Program-made: the position numbers and the translations under genes
In this document: one piece after another, positions 33,209-42,800 of the stretch
How positions within the stretch are numbered: position 1 is the stretch's first letter
How the letters are laid out: the number at the start of each line of letters is the position of its first letter
Source: Bacteroidota bacterium
GTDB lineage: Bacteria; Bacteroidota; Bacteroidia; Bacteroidales; Rikenellaceae
Assembly (NCBI GenBank): GCA_023443765.1
Contig: JAEZTA010000180.1
Location: forward strand, 1-64,000
Length of the DNA stretch: 64,000 bases
Direction: 5' to 3'
The notes under the pieces: model-generated
What the model saw: only the letters and a program-made list of their open reading frames with translations
What the model was told of the DNA's origin: nothing
Database searches by the model: none

Positions 33209-33763
33209 TCAATGCGTCTCCAAATAAGCCCTGATCCTGCGGGCCAGCAGGGCCCGGGCGCGAAATAATTGCGAAGAGGAGCTTTTCTCGTTGATTCCCA
33301 GCATCCGGGCAATGTCACGGTGGGAATACTCTTCGATGCAGTAGAGGTTGAAAACCGCCCGGTAGCCTTCGGGCAACTCGCCAACGAACTGCATCAGCAC
33401 GTCGCGCGGAACACGGGCCATTTCCGACACATCCGGCTCCGCAACCTCCGCCGCAGCTTTGCCCTCGTCGAGCGCCACGCTTCCCAGTTTATTGCGGTTG
33501 CGAATCCATTCGAGCGCCACATTCACCGTAACCCGCTCGATCCAGGCGCGCAGCGAACCGGGTCCCCGGTAGGTGAAGCGATCAAACGCCCCGTAGATTT
33601 TCAGGAAAGCGTCGTGGAGCAGATCCTCGGCCGTCGTGCGGTCGCCGGCGTAACGCATACATATCGCCAACAGTCGGCCTGCATAGCGGTCGTACAGCTC
33701 TTTCCGGGCCGTATCGTCCCCGTTTCTGCACCCTTCGGCCAGTATCTGTTCCTCCATCTGCAT
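33209..33763 (-). CDS. ECF-type RNA polymerase sigma factor (sigma-70 family)
   Basis: The 184-residue protein has sigma region 2 at about residues 20-85 (RLLAICMRYAGDRTTAEDLL then HDAFLKIYGAFDRF) and region 4 at about 125-180 (LPEGYRAVFNLYCIEEYSHR then DIARMLGINEKSSSSQLFRA). Region 1.1 and region 3 are absent, as in ECF sigma factors. It is cotranscribed with the beta-barrel/anti-sigma candidate downstream. No FecR gene or TonB receptor is adjacent, which sets it apart from the FecI/FecR type. Its target promoters are unknown. An alternative start at 33757 (MEEQIL) would shorten it by two residues. Confidence 0.9.
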   Translation of the reverse strand: MQMEEQILAEGCRNGDDTARKELYDRYAGRLLAICMRYAGDRTTAEDLLHDAFLKIYGAFDRFTYRGPGSLRAWIERVTVNVALEWIRNRNKLGSVALDEGKAAAEVAEPDVSEMARVPRDVLMQFVGELPEGYRAVFNLYCIEEYSHRDIARMLGINEKSSSSQLFRARALLARRIRAYLETH

Positions 33764-33892
33764 TACTCAATACACTCTATAAATGCGGCGAAAGGCAAAA
33801 GACTGCACGTGATGAAAAAAATTTATTTTGCATGCAGTATTCCGCCCTGCCGGACGTTTTAAGAGCGAAAGGTAACATAAAATACGGACATT

Positions 33893-34609
33893 ATGAAAAA
33901 ATTTGGTTTATTCCTTATCGCAGCTATAGCTGTCACCGCTTTTACTTCCTGCAACGACGACGACGGCGATTATCCGAGAAACAACCCGCTTATCACCACG
34001 GTCCGCACACTCGACGGAGGCGACTATTACTTCCAGCGCGACAACGGCGAGACGCTCTATCCGGGCGACAAGTCCCGCATTCCGGGCTACAAGGCCGAGG
34101 ATAAGCAGCGTGCCATCATCTGGTTCAACCTGCTTTCGGGCATCCAGGGCTACGACTACAACATCGCCCTCTATGCCGTCGACAACATCTACACCGGTAC
34201 GTCGGAAGTCGTCAGCACCCCCGAGCGCCTCGAAGAGCTGGGTGACGATCCCACGGGATTCCCCACCGCGTATGAGAACTACTTCAACCTCTCGAAAGAG
34301 TGGCTGACGGTCTATGCGCTCTATGCCGTGACCGACAATTCGAAGCACTCCTTCTCGGTCATCGTCAACGACGTACCCGAGGTTGAGCCGACCGCCGAAT
34401 CCGGCGAAAGCGACGAGAACTACCTCGACGTGGAACTCCGCCACAATGCCGACGGCGACCTGTCGGGCGTCGACCGCGGATACTACCTCTCGTTCGACCT
34501 CTCCGGAATCGCCGAACGCCTGGAAGGCAAAAAGGGCATCACGCTCCGCATCAAGACCCGTGAAAACGGCACCAAATACCTCAAACTCGATCTGCCGCAG
34601 GAGAAGTAG
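33893..34609 (+). CDS. NigD-like lipoprotein
   Basis: The 238-residue protein has a lipoprotein signal (MKKFGLFLIAAIAVTAFTSC, Cys20). Its mature N-terminus is acidic, and TVRTLDGGDYYFQRDNGETL is typical of the NigD N-terminal OB-like domain. The C-terminal half fits the NigD beta-sandwich (YYLSFDLSGI, KGITLRIKTRENG). NigD was named as a putative immunity-type protein of a Bacteroides bacteriocin locus, but most homologs stand alone and have no known role. Here it also stands alone, divergent from the ECF sigma gene, and ends at a good terminator. Confidence 0.85.
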   Translation: MKKFGLFLIAAIAVTAFTSCNDDDGDYPRNNPLITTVRTLDGGDYYFQRDNGETLYPGDKSRIPGYKAEDKQRAIIWFNLLSGIQGYDYNIALYAVDNIYTGTSEVVSTPERLEELGDDPTGFPTAYENYFNLSKEWLTVYALYAVTDNSKHSFSVIVNDVPEVEPTAESGESDENYLDVELRHNADGDLSGVDRGYYLSFDLSGIAERLEGKKGITLRIKTRENGTKYLKLDLPQEK

Positions 34610-34631
34610 CCACTCCTCATCGGCAGCTGTT

Positions 34632-34664
34632 CCGGTCCGCCACTCTGCGGGCCGGATTTTTTTT
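34632..34664 (+). terminator. Terminator of the NigD-like gene
   Basis: CCGGTCCGC (34632-34640) pairs with GCGGGCCGG (34647-34655) with one T-G pair and is followed by A and eight T. Confidence 0.85.
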
Positions 34665-34789
34665 GCCCCGACCCGCCGTTTCGCGGGCCATTTTTCATCC
34701 CGCCCCGGCCACCCCGGAAAACCCCGGCGCAAACCACCCTCCTCCGCATTGTTTTTTCGCCCGAACGACGCAGATTTACCGAAAATAGC

Positions 34790-34797
34790 TATCTTTG
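34790..34797 (+). promoter_or_regulatory. -7 box of ruvB, 4 nt from the ATG
   Basis: TATCTTTG at 34790-34797 matches TAnnTTTG and ends 4 nt before the ruvB ATG at 34802, the same arrangement as uvrB. A leaderless message is predicted. Confidence 0.5.
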
Positions 34798-34801
34798 CAT
34801 T

Positions 34802-35809
34802 ATGTCAATCGTACGCAATACCGAAAGCGATCTCGAATTCGAAAACAAGATCCGCCCGCAGGAGTTGGAAACCTTCTCCGGGCAGGAAAAGATCGTCGAG
34901 AATCTCCATATCTTTATCAAGGCGGCGCTCATGCGCGGCGACTCGCTCGACCATGTCCTGCTGCACGGCCCTCCGGGGCTGGGCAAGACCACCCTCGCGA
35001 ACATCATCTCCAACGAAATGGGGGCGCAGCTGCGCGTCACGTCAGGCCCCGTGCTCGACAAACCCGGCGACCTGGCGGGTCTGCTGACCAACCTCAACCC
35101 GGGCGACGTGCTTTTCATCGACGAAATCCACCGCCTCAGCCCGATCGTCGAGGAGTATCTCTACTCGGCGATGGAAGATTATAAAATCGACATCGTGCTG
35201 GACAAAGGCCCCTCGGCCCGCTCGATCCAGATCGAACTGGCGCCCTTCACGCTGATCGGCGCCACCACGCGCAGCGGCCTGCTGACCTCGCCCCTGCGCG
35301 CGCGTTTCGGCATCCAGTGCCATCTCGAATACTACGACGCCCCGGTGCTCGCAGGCATCGTGAAACGCTCGGCGCGCATCCTCGACGTTTCGATCGACGA
35401 CGACGCAGCCCACGAAGTGGCCCTGCGTTCGCGTGGCACGCCGCGTATCGCCAACGCCCTGCTGCGCCGCGTGCGCGACTTCGCGATGGTCAAGGGCGAA
35501 GGCCACATCGACCTCGCCATCACCCGCATCGCCCTCACGGCCCTGAACATCGACTCGCGCGGGCTGGACCAGATGGACAACAAGATCCTGGGCACGATCA
35601 TCGAGAAATTCAACGGCGGCCCCGTGGGCCTCAACACCGTGGCTACGGCCGTGGGCGAAGAGGCCGGGACGATCGAGGAGGTCTACGAGCCGTTCCTGAT
35701 CAAGGAGGGCTTCCTCAAACGCACCCCGCGCGGCCGCGAAGCGACCCCGCTGGCCTACGAACACCTCGGATTCACATCCCCCCGGGGCGGAGAAGCCTCG
35801 CTTTTCTGA
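34802..35809 (+). CDS. ruvB: Holliday junction branch migration helicase RuvB
   Basis: RuvB is the hexameric AAA+ motor of RuvAB that migrates Holliday junctions before RuvC cleavage. The protein is 335 residues, the usual length. Motifs are LRPQEL-type N-terminus ([20 protein letters not shown]), Walker [14 protein letters not shown] (about 60-72), Walker [11 protein letters not shown], sensor 1 [20 protein letters not shown] and a C-terminal winged helix with [20 protein letters not shown]. It probably forms an operon with the outer-membrane lipoprotein gene 42 bp downstream, though the two have no obvious functional link. Confidence 0.97.
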   Translation: MSIVRNTESDLEFENKIRPQELETFSGQEKIVENLHIFIKAALMRGDSLDHVLLHGPPGLGKTTLANIISNEMGAQLRVTSGPVLDKPGDLAGLLTNLNPGDVLFIDEIHRLSPIVEEYLYSAMEDYKIDIVLDKGPSARSIQIELAPFTLIGATTRSGLLTSPLRARFGIQCHLEYYDAPVLAGIVKRSARILDVSIDDDAAHEVALRSRGTPRIANALLRRVRDFAMVKGEGHIDLAITRIALTALNIDSRGLDQMDNKILGTIIEKFNGGPVGLNTVATAVGEEAGTIEEVYEPFLIKEGFLKRTPRGREATPLAYEHLGFTSPRGGEASLF

Positions 35810-35851
35810 CCGAGGGGAGGCAACTTACCCCATCATCCTAACCCGACCCAC

Positions 35852-36883
35852 ATGCAAAACGTTCGCCTCCTTCCCCGCCTGTTGCGCCTCCTGACTGCCG
35901 CATTGCTCTTCCTGAGCGTCGGCTGTGCGCCCAAAATCTACTCCAGCATCCGGAAAAGCTATCCGGCCCGGCCCGAAGGCTCCACCGTGCTGGTCTACAC
36001 CCTCACCGACTCCCTGCCCGCCCAGGCCGAGGTGCTGGGCAACGTCGAAGTCCGCGACAACGGATTCTCGTCCAACTGCGGTTTCCGGCAGGTCATGCGG
36101 CTGGCCATGGACGCCACGAACAAGGCCGGCGGCAACGGGCTGATCCTGACCTGGCACAAGGAACCCACGGCATTCGGCAGCTCGTGCCACCAGATCGCGG
36201 GCGACATCCTGCTGATGCCCGACTCGATCTACACGGCCTCCTATTTTGACAATATCGCCGCCCAGAATTACCGTATGAACCTCCTGAGCATCCCGGCGAA
36301 TACGGTCCAAATTGCCGCACCGGCCAACCCCGACCGCAAGCCCTGCGCGATCCAGATCAACGCGGGTTACGCCTTCGTGCTCTCCAAGACAAAAATGGCC
36401 GAGAACATCACCGGAAATCCCCGGCAAGGGCTCGACATCAACGGCGCTTTCCAGTGGACGGCACGCAGCGGACTGGGCTTCGGATTGCGTTATTCGGGCT
36501 ATTTCACCTCGGCAAAATACGAAGGCGGGGATTTCGACGGTAAGAAACTCGACATCCGCCTGCACTACGCGGGCGCAGAGTTCGTCATGCGCCAGAACTT
36601 CGGGCGCAACCGCAAATGGGCGTTCCACGAATCCATCGGCCTGGGCTATGCCCAATACAGCGAGGGCCTCGGCAAGTTCTCCGTAAACCAGGGCGGCCTG
36701 GGAACCCACATCGACCTCGGCGTCGAATACAAACTCACGCAGAGCGTCGGCCTCGGCTTCAGCGTCGGGGCTTACAGCGTCAGTTTCAGCACGTCGAACT
36801 ATGCCGATTCGGAATCCGGCTCTTACAGGAACGACGGCATCGCACGCCTCTCGCTCGACGGGGGTTTGCGGTTTTATTTCTAA
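35852..36883 (+). CDS. Outer-membrane beta-barrel lipoprotein
   Basis: The 343-residue protein has a hydrophobic signal peptide ending LLFLSVGCAPKIY, a probable lipoprotein signal with an imperfect lipobox. Residues 30-140 form a soluble domain with GNVEVRDNGFSSNCGFRQVM and two Cys (SSNCGF, GSSCHQ) that could pair. From about residue 150 amphipathic strands alternate with turns and end in the aromatic strand ARLSLDGGLRFYF, typical of a porin-like barrel. A soluble domain plus a barrel on one lipidated chain is common in Bacteroidota, and no specific function is known. It is downstream of ruvB. Confidence 0.7.
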   Translation: MQNVRLLPRLLRLLTAALLFLSVGCAPKIYSSIRKSYPARPEGSTVLVYTLTDSLPAQAEVLGNVEVRDNGFSSNCGFRQVMRLAMDATNKAGGNGLILTWHKEPTAFGSSCHQIAGDILLMPDSIYTASYFDNIAAQNYRMNLLSIPANTVQIAAPANPDRKPCAIQINAGYAFVLSKTKMAENITGNPRQGLDINGAFQWTARSGLGFGLRYSGYFTSAKYEGGDFDGKKLDIRLHYAGAEFVMRQNFGRNRKWAFHESIGLGYAQYSEGLGKFSVNQGGLGTHIDLGVEYKLTQSVGLGFSVGAYSVSFSTSNYADSESGSYRNDGIARLSLDGGLRFYF

Positions 36884-36934
36884 AATATTTTCGAAAAATT
36901 CTAAAAATTGTTAAGATCGGGACAATAATTGTAC

Positions 36935-36942
36935 TATATTTG
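36935..36942 (+). promoter_or_regulatory. -7 box of the malic enzyme gene
   Basis: TATATTTG at 36935-36942 matches TAnnTTTG, 35 nt before the ATG at 36978. No TTTG at the accepted distance was found. Confidence 0.45.
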
Positions 36943-36977
36943 TCGTTAGAGTTATTAGGTTACTAACGGAAAATGAG

Positions 36978-38255
36978 ATGAGTACAAAAACGCAACTCGA
37001 CGACGCGGCGCTGCGCTACCACAGCGAAGGTCGTCCCGGAAAGATCGGGATCGTACCGACCAAACCCTATCACACGCAATACGACCTTTCGCTGGCCTAT
37101 TCGCCCGGCGTAGCGGCTCCTTCGCGGGCCATTGCCGAGGAGCCGGAGGACGTTTACAAGTACACGGACAAGGGCAACCTCGTGGCCGTGATCTCGAACG
37201 GCACCGCCGTACTCGGGCTGGGCGACATCGGCCCCCTGGCGGCCAAACCCGTCATGGAAGGCAAGAGCATGCTCTTCAAGACCTATGCGGGTGTCGACGC
37301 CTTCGACATCGAGGTCGACGCGACCGATCCCGAGGAGTTCATCCGCACGGTGAAGGCCATTGCACCTACCTTCGGAGGCATTAACCTCGAAGACATCAAG
37401 GCCCCTGAATGCTTCGAAATCGAGACCCGCCTGCGCGAGGAGTTGGACATCCCGCTGATGCACGACGACCAGCACGGCACGGCGATCATCTCCTCGGCGG
37501 CACTGCTCAACGGCGCGAAGATCGCCGGGAAGGAGCTCGACAAAATGCGCGTCGTGGTCAACGGTGCGGGAGCTGCCGCCATCGCCTGCGCCAAGCTGTT
37601 CATCGAACTCGGCATCCGCCGCGAAAACGTGGTGCTCTGCGACAGCCGGGGAGCAGTCACGGTCTACCGCGAGGACATCAACCCCATGAAGCGCGAACTC
37701 GCCACCACGCGGCGCATCTCGACGCTCGCCGAAGCGCTGCAAGGCGCCGACGTGTTCCTGGGTGTCTCGAAGGCCGACACGCTGACGCCCGAGATGCTGC
37801 GCACGATGGCCGAAAACCCCATCGTAATGGCCCTTGCCAACCCCGATCCCGAAATCGCCTACGACACCGCGATGCTCTCGCGCCCGGATATCATCTTCGC
37901 CACAGGCCGTTCGGACTACCCGAACCAAGTCAACAACGTGCTGGGCTTCCCCTACATCTTCCGCGGCGCACTCGACGTGCGCGCCACGAAGATCAACGAA
38001 GCGATGAAACTCGCCGCAGCACATGCACTGGCCGAGTTGACCCGTGAGCCGGTTCCGGCAATGGTCCTGCGCGCCTATGGAGTCGAAAAGCTCGAATTCG
38101 GCCGCAATTACCTCATCCCCAAACCGATGGACCCGCGCCTGCTGTGCGCCGTCACCACGGCCGTCGCCAAGGCCGCTATCGAATCGGGCGTCGCCAAAAA
38201 TCCGATCACGGACTGGGAGGCCTATACCGAGAAGCTCCGGAAATACCAGGAATAA
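36978..38255 (+). CDS. Malic enzyme, single-domain form
   Basis: Malic enzyme decarboxylates L-malate to pyruvate with reduction of NAD(P)+. The 425-residue protein has the malic N-domain ([40 protein letters not shown] with catalytic residues, [10 protein letters not shown]) and the NAD-binding domain ([16 protein letters not shown], with [20 protein letters not shown] towards the end). Many Bacteroidota enzymes of this type (MaeB) carry a C-terminal phosphotransacetylase-like domain and exceed 750 residues. This one stops after the NAD domain and is followed by two terminators, so it is a genuine short form and not a frameshifted remnant. The cofactor preference is not clear by eye. Confidence 0.92.
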   Translation: MSTKTQLDDAALRYHSEGRPGKIGIVPTKPYHTQYDLSLAYSPGVAAPSRAIAEEPEDVYKYTDKGNLVAVISNGTAVLGLGDIGPLAAKPVMEGKSMLFKTYAGVDAFDIEVDATDPEEFIRTVKAIAPTFGGINLEDIKAPECFEIETRLREELDIPLMHDDQHGTAIISSAALLNGAKIAGKELDKMRVVVNGAGAAAIACAKLFIELGIRRENVVLCDSRGAVTVYREDINPMKRELATTRRISTLAEALQGADVFLGVSKADTLTPEMLRTMAENPIVMALANPDPEIAYDTAMLSRPDIIFATGRSDYPNQVNNVLGFPYIFRGALDVRATKINEAMKLAAAHALAELTREPVPAMVLRAYGVEKLEFGRNYLIPKPMDPRLLCAVTTAVAKAAIESGVAKNPITDWEAYTEKLRKYQE

Positions 38256-38275
38256 AACAAATCCATATATACCAG

Positions 38276-38304
38276 AAAAAATCGCGGAATTCCGCGATTT
38301 TTTT
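38276..38304 (+). terminator. Terminator of the malic enzyme gene
   Basis: The palindrome AAAAATCGCGGAA/TTCCGCGATTTTT is centred between 38289 and 38290 and ends with seven T (38298-38304). Confidence 0.85.
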
Positions 38305-38343
38305 ATTTCCCCTAACATAGCTTGAAAAATAAGCAGCCATTCC

Positions 38344-38377
38344 AAGGACCGTACTTGTCATAGTACGGTCCTTTTTT
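38344..38377 (+). terminator. Second terminator before the PUL
   Basis: AAGGACCGTACT (38344-38355) pairs perfectly with AGTACGGTCCTT (38362-38373) across a 6-nt loop, with a T-run to 38377. It lies 40 bp after the first terminator and isolates the PUL from read-through. Confidence 0.8.
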
Positions 38378-38452
38378 ATTAAAAACGGCTTAATTTTATC
38401 GGATAAGAACCAAATTAATCATTAATTAATCATTTGTTACTACCTGCAAAAA

Positions 38453-38460
38453 TATATTTG
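38453..38460 (+). promoter_or_regulatory. Candidate PUL promoter upstream of GH88
   Basis: TATATTTG at 38453-38460 matches TAnnTTTG, 37 nt before the ATG at 38498. A TTTG at 38433-38436 is only 16 nt upstream, shorter than the usual 19-21. The poor spacing fits an activator-dependent promoter; that is inference. Confidence 0.45.
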
Positions 38461-38497
38461 CACATACCAATATCCAAACTGCCCAAAAACCTTATAT

Positions 38498-39703
38498 ATG
38501 TATCAAATCATGCTATTAAGTGGCATATTAGCCACATTCATAAGCAGCAACATGTATAAACATATACATTTTAATCCGGAGTCTTCGCTGGACTATTGCA
38601 TCGAAAAACTAAAAGAAACACTTCCCCGATGCCCGGACGCATTGCGCAGCCCCCGCACCATTCCCGCCGGAAACTACGAGTGGACCACCGTAAGCACCGA
38701 CGACTGGACGAGCGGATACTTTCCGGGCATTCTCTGGTACGCTTATGAATATACCGGCGACGAAGGTATCCGTCAGGAAGCCGCCCGTTTTACCGAACCT
38801 CTGCACTCCCTCCCCGAAAAGATCGGCAACCACGACCTGGGCATCATGGCGTTCGCATCCATGGCCAACGCCTACCGGCTGACCGGCGACACCCTCTACC
38901 GGAACACGCTGCTGCGCGCCGCCGAACGGTTGGCCCAGCTTTATAATCCGACCGTCGGAACCATCCATTCATGGCCCTATATGGTCAAAAGCAAAGGATG
39001 GCCCCACAACACGATCATCGACAACATGATCAATATCGAACTGCTCTTCTGGGCCGCTCGTAACGGCGGGGAGCGGCGTCTTTACGATATTGCCTGCAAA
39101 CATGCCCGGACAACCCTCGCCAACCAGTTCCGGGAGGATTTCAGCACTTATCACGTCGTGATTTACGACACGATCAGCGGCAAAGCCATCCGACGTATCA
39201 CCCACCAGGGTTTCGCAGACTCCTCCATGTGGGCCCGCGGGCAGGCCTGGGCCGTTTACGGATTCACGACGGCCTTCCGCGAAAGCGGAGATCCCGAATT
39301 CCGGGACGCCGCACAACGCGCCGCCGACATCTATCTGCAACGTCTGCCCGGGGACGGAATCCCCTATTGGGATTTCGATGATCCCGCTATTCCTTCAGCC
39401 CCAAAGGACGCTTCAGCCGCCGCCATCATGGCTTCGGGGCTGATCGAACTCTCCCGGCTTACGGAAGACCAAGCGACCGGACGGCGTTACAAGGAAGCCG
39501 CTGAAAAAATGCTGCAAACCCTCTCTTCCGAACCTTACCGCAGCGGGAAAACAAACCTCGCGTTCCTGCTCCATTGCGTCGGTCACAAACCCCACGGCTC
39601 CGAAGTCGACGTCCCGATCGTCTACGGCGACTATTATTACATCGAAGCGCTCATGCGACTTCACCGTCAGGAAAAAATAAATCGTCCGAATAGCGCCGAT
39701 TAA
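38498..39703 (+). CDS. GH88 family unsaturated glucuronyl hydrolase
   Basis: GH88 enzymes remove the 4,5-unsaturated uronic acid left on oligosaccharides by polysaccharide lyases, by vinyl-ether hydration. The 401-residue protein has the (alpha/alpha)6-barrel pattern. The two family Asp residues are Asp113 in GNHDLGIM and Asp175 in IIDNMINIEL, 62 residues apart, close to the 61 in the Bacillus enzyme. DDWTSGYFPGILWYAYEYTG and SMWARGQAWAVYGFT are also typical. The N-terminus is hydrophobic (LLSGILATFISS), so periplasmic export is likely. It is the first gene of the PUL, which implies that the target glycan contains uronic acid. Confidence 0.9.
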   Translation: MYQIMLLSGILATFISSNMYKHIHFNPESSLDYCIEKLKETLPRCPDALRSPRTIPAGNYEWTTVSTDDWTSGYFPGILWYAYEYTGDEGIRQEAARFTEPLHSLPEKIGNHDLGIMAFASMANAYRLTGDTLYRNTLLRAAERLAQLYNPTVGTIHSWPYMVKSKGWPHNTIIDNMINIELLFWAARNGGERRLYDIACKHARTTLANQFREDFSTYHVVIYDTISGKAIRRITHQGFADSSMWARGQAWAVYGFTTAFRESGDPEFRDAAQRAADIYLQRLPGDGIPYWDFDDPAIPSAPKDASAAAIMASGLIELSRLTEDQATGRRYKEAAEKMLQTLSSEPYRSGKTNLAFLLHCVGHKPHGSEVDVPIVYGDYYYIEALMRLHRQEKINRPNSAD

Positions 39704-39877
39704 GCGGATATTAATCGGGAATTAAGCCATACAGGCTACTTTCGAACAACCAAAACCCACTTACCATAAAAACCAAAACCCAATGGCCCGACCAAACCAC
39801 AGTCCTTAAACAAGACCCGAAAACCTCTCCAAAGATCAAAAACCATCATTATTTATTCTAACCTAATTCTTTAAACG
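39704..39877. other. Leader region upstream of susC
   Basis: This 174-bp spacer holds a near-consensus -7 box (TACTTTCG, 39737-39744, one mismatch) that would give a leader of about 125 nt. It is A- and C-rich with no strong hairpin. An independent promoter for the SusCD genes is possible. Confidence 0.35.
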
Positions 39878-42800
39878 ATGAAACAATTCAACAAACTCCG
39901 CCCCGGAAACTCATGGGCGGTTCTGCTGATCGCGTTGATCCTTTCAATCGGAAACCTGACTCCGGCCCTGGCACAAGCCACCGTGACGGGAAACGTCACC
40001 GATGAAGCAGGTGCGGCAATCGTGGGTGCCACCGTCAGCATCGTGGGCACAAACCAGGGAGCCATCACCGATGCCAACGGCGCATTCTCGGTCAAGGCCA
40101 AACCCGAACAAAAATTACAGATTGCTTACCTGGGCTATATTTCCCAAACCATCGAGGTGGGCAGCAAAACCCATATCGACGTAAAACTGAAAACCGACAG
40201 CAAGGCCCTTGAAGAGGTCGTCGTCGTAGGTTACGGCGTCCAGAAGAAGGCAACCCTTACCGGAGCCGTCGCCGCCGTGACATCGTCGGACATCGTCGCT
40301 ACCAAGACCCAGCAGGTACAGAATATGCTGACCGGCAAGCTGCCCGGTATCCGCGTCGTACAACGGACCTCCGAGCCCGGTAATTTCGATATGAACTTCG
40401 ACCTGCGCGGATTCGGAACCCCGATGGTCGTCATCGACGGAATCCCCAGCGACAACCTGGGTATGCTCGACCCGAACGACATAGAAAGCATCTCGGTGCT
40501 CAAAGACGCCTCCGCGGCTATCTACGGCGTACGTGCCGCCAACGGCGTCGTGCTTGTCACGACCAAGAAAGGCCGGAACAGCAACGGCAAATTCAACCTC
40601 GAATACCAGTTCTACTGGGGCTTGCAGATTCCCTCCAACCTACCCCGTCCCGTGGGCGCCGTCGACCGCATGACGATGCTCAACGAAAAGAAGATGCACA
40701 ACTTCGACAACCCGAGCATCATGTACACCCCCGAGCAGATCGACGCCTACCGCAAGGGCGACAAACGGGAATACAACTGGTACGACGCCACCATCCAGAA
40801 CGCCCCGCAGCACCAGCACAGCATCAGCATGCACGGCAGCAGCGACCGGGTCAACTACTACCTCAACATGGGCTACATGTACCAGGAAGGATTCTGGAAA
40901 ACCGGCGACCTCAATTTCCGCCGCTACAACGTGCGTTCGAACATCGAAACCAAGATCAGTAAGCGCCTGACGGCTTCACTGCAATTGAACGGCATCATGA
41001 ACGAACGTCAAAAACCGTTTTACAATACGATGGAGGTCTTCAAGGCCCTGTGGCGCACCCCGACCAGCGAACCAATATATGCCAACGACAACCCCGAATA
41101 CCCCAACCTGGTACTGGGCGGCATCATCCCCTCCACAGCGCTCATCGACAAGGATATGACCGGCTCCAACGTCCACAACGGCAAGACCTTCGAAGGTATC
41201 TTCTCACTGGACTACGAAGTTCCCTACATCACCGGTCTCCGGGCAAAAGGCATGTTCAGTTACGACATGTCCATCGACGACGACAACATGCACCAGAAAG
41301 AGTACGATCTCTACACTTACGACCCCGCCGCCGACAGCTACTCGACCAAACGGCAAAATACCCCCGAAAAGATTCAGCGCAACTACTACCACCGTTACCG
41401 CACGATGATGCAGTTCTCGCTCAACTACGACCGCACGTTCAATTCGCACCACGTAGGCGCGCTGCTGCTCTACGAAGAGTCGGTCAACCAGAAGGACAAC
41501 TTCTACGCCCTGCGGGAACTGGGTATCTCGATGGACTACCTGCTGGCCGGCAACGCCCTCAACCAGATCGGTTTCATGGATGCGGGCAACCTCTGGAAAA
41601 CCGTCAACAAAGGATTGGTCGGACGCGTCAACTACGACTATAAGTCGAAATACATGCTGGAATTCAGCTTCCGTTACGACGGCTCGTCGAAATTCGCCAA
41701 AGGCCACCAGTGGGGCTTCTTCCCGGGCGGCTCGATCGGATGGCGCATTTCCGAGGAACCCTTCATCAAGGAATCCACAGCGCTCTCGTTCATCGACAAC
41801 CTCAAGCTGAGGGCCTCATACGGTATGATGGGCGACGAGAACGCATCTTCCTACCAGTTCCTGACCGGCTACGATTTCCCGGCTTCGGCCAACTACAAAG
41901 AGTATCCCGGCGGCAGCGTTTTCGACGGAGGATTCGTCCCCGGCCTCGGCTTCCGCCAGCTTCCCAACGAGCTCCTCACCTGGTATACGGTCAAAACGGC
42001 CAACATCGGTCTGGATGCCGAATTGTGGAAGGGCATGCTGGGCATCACCTTCGACATGTTCCAGCGCGACCGCGACGGTCTGATGGCGACCCGCGCATCG
42101 GCAATCCCCGAAACCGTGGGTGCAGCCATGCCGCAGGAGAACCTGGAGTCCGACCGCACGATGGGCTTCGAGATCGCATTGAGCCACCGTAACCGCATCG
42201 GCTCGGATTTCACCTATAACGTCGGTGCCAACATCTCGATGACCCGCACCAAATGGACAGACCGGGTCCGCGAGAACTTCGGCAACTCGTGGGACTACTG
42301 GCGGTTCTGCGAAGAGGGCCGTTACACCAATATCATGTTCGGACACGGAGCCAACGGCCAGTACGGATCGTGGAACGACATCATCAACAGCCCCGTCTTC
42401 GTGGATAAAGGCACGTTGCCCGGCGACTACCGCTATCAGGATTACAACAACGACGGCGTGATCGACGGCGAAGACCATCATCCCATCGCCACCAACAGCA
42501 TCCCGCAACTGTACTACGGATTCAATATCGGGGCACAGTGGAAGGGTTTCGACCTCGACCTGTTGTTCCAGGGTGCAGCCATGTCGCATGTATCGTTCCC
42601 CGAGATGTTCAACGAACCGCTGATGTGGAACGGCAACGCACTGGAACAGTTCCTGGACCGCTGGCATCCCGCCGACCCCGCAGCCGATCCCTACGATCCC
42701 AATACCAAATGGACATCGGGCCGCTATGCCTACACAGGAACCAAGATGGACCAGAGCTCGATGCATTCGGCCGAGAATGCTTCATACCTGCGCCTGAAGA

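Noticed and set aside
33893..34609. NigD-like gene as part of a bacteriocin locus
   Set aside because: No other bacteriocin genes are present; the gene is solitary with its own terminator.
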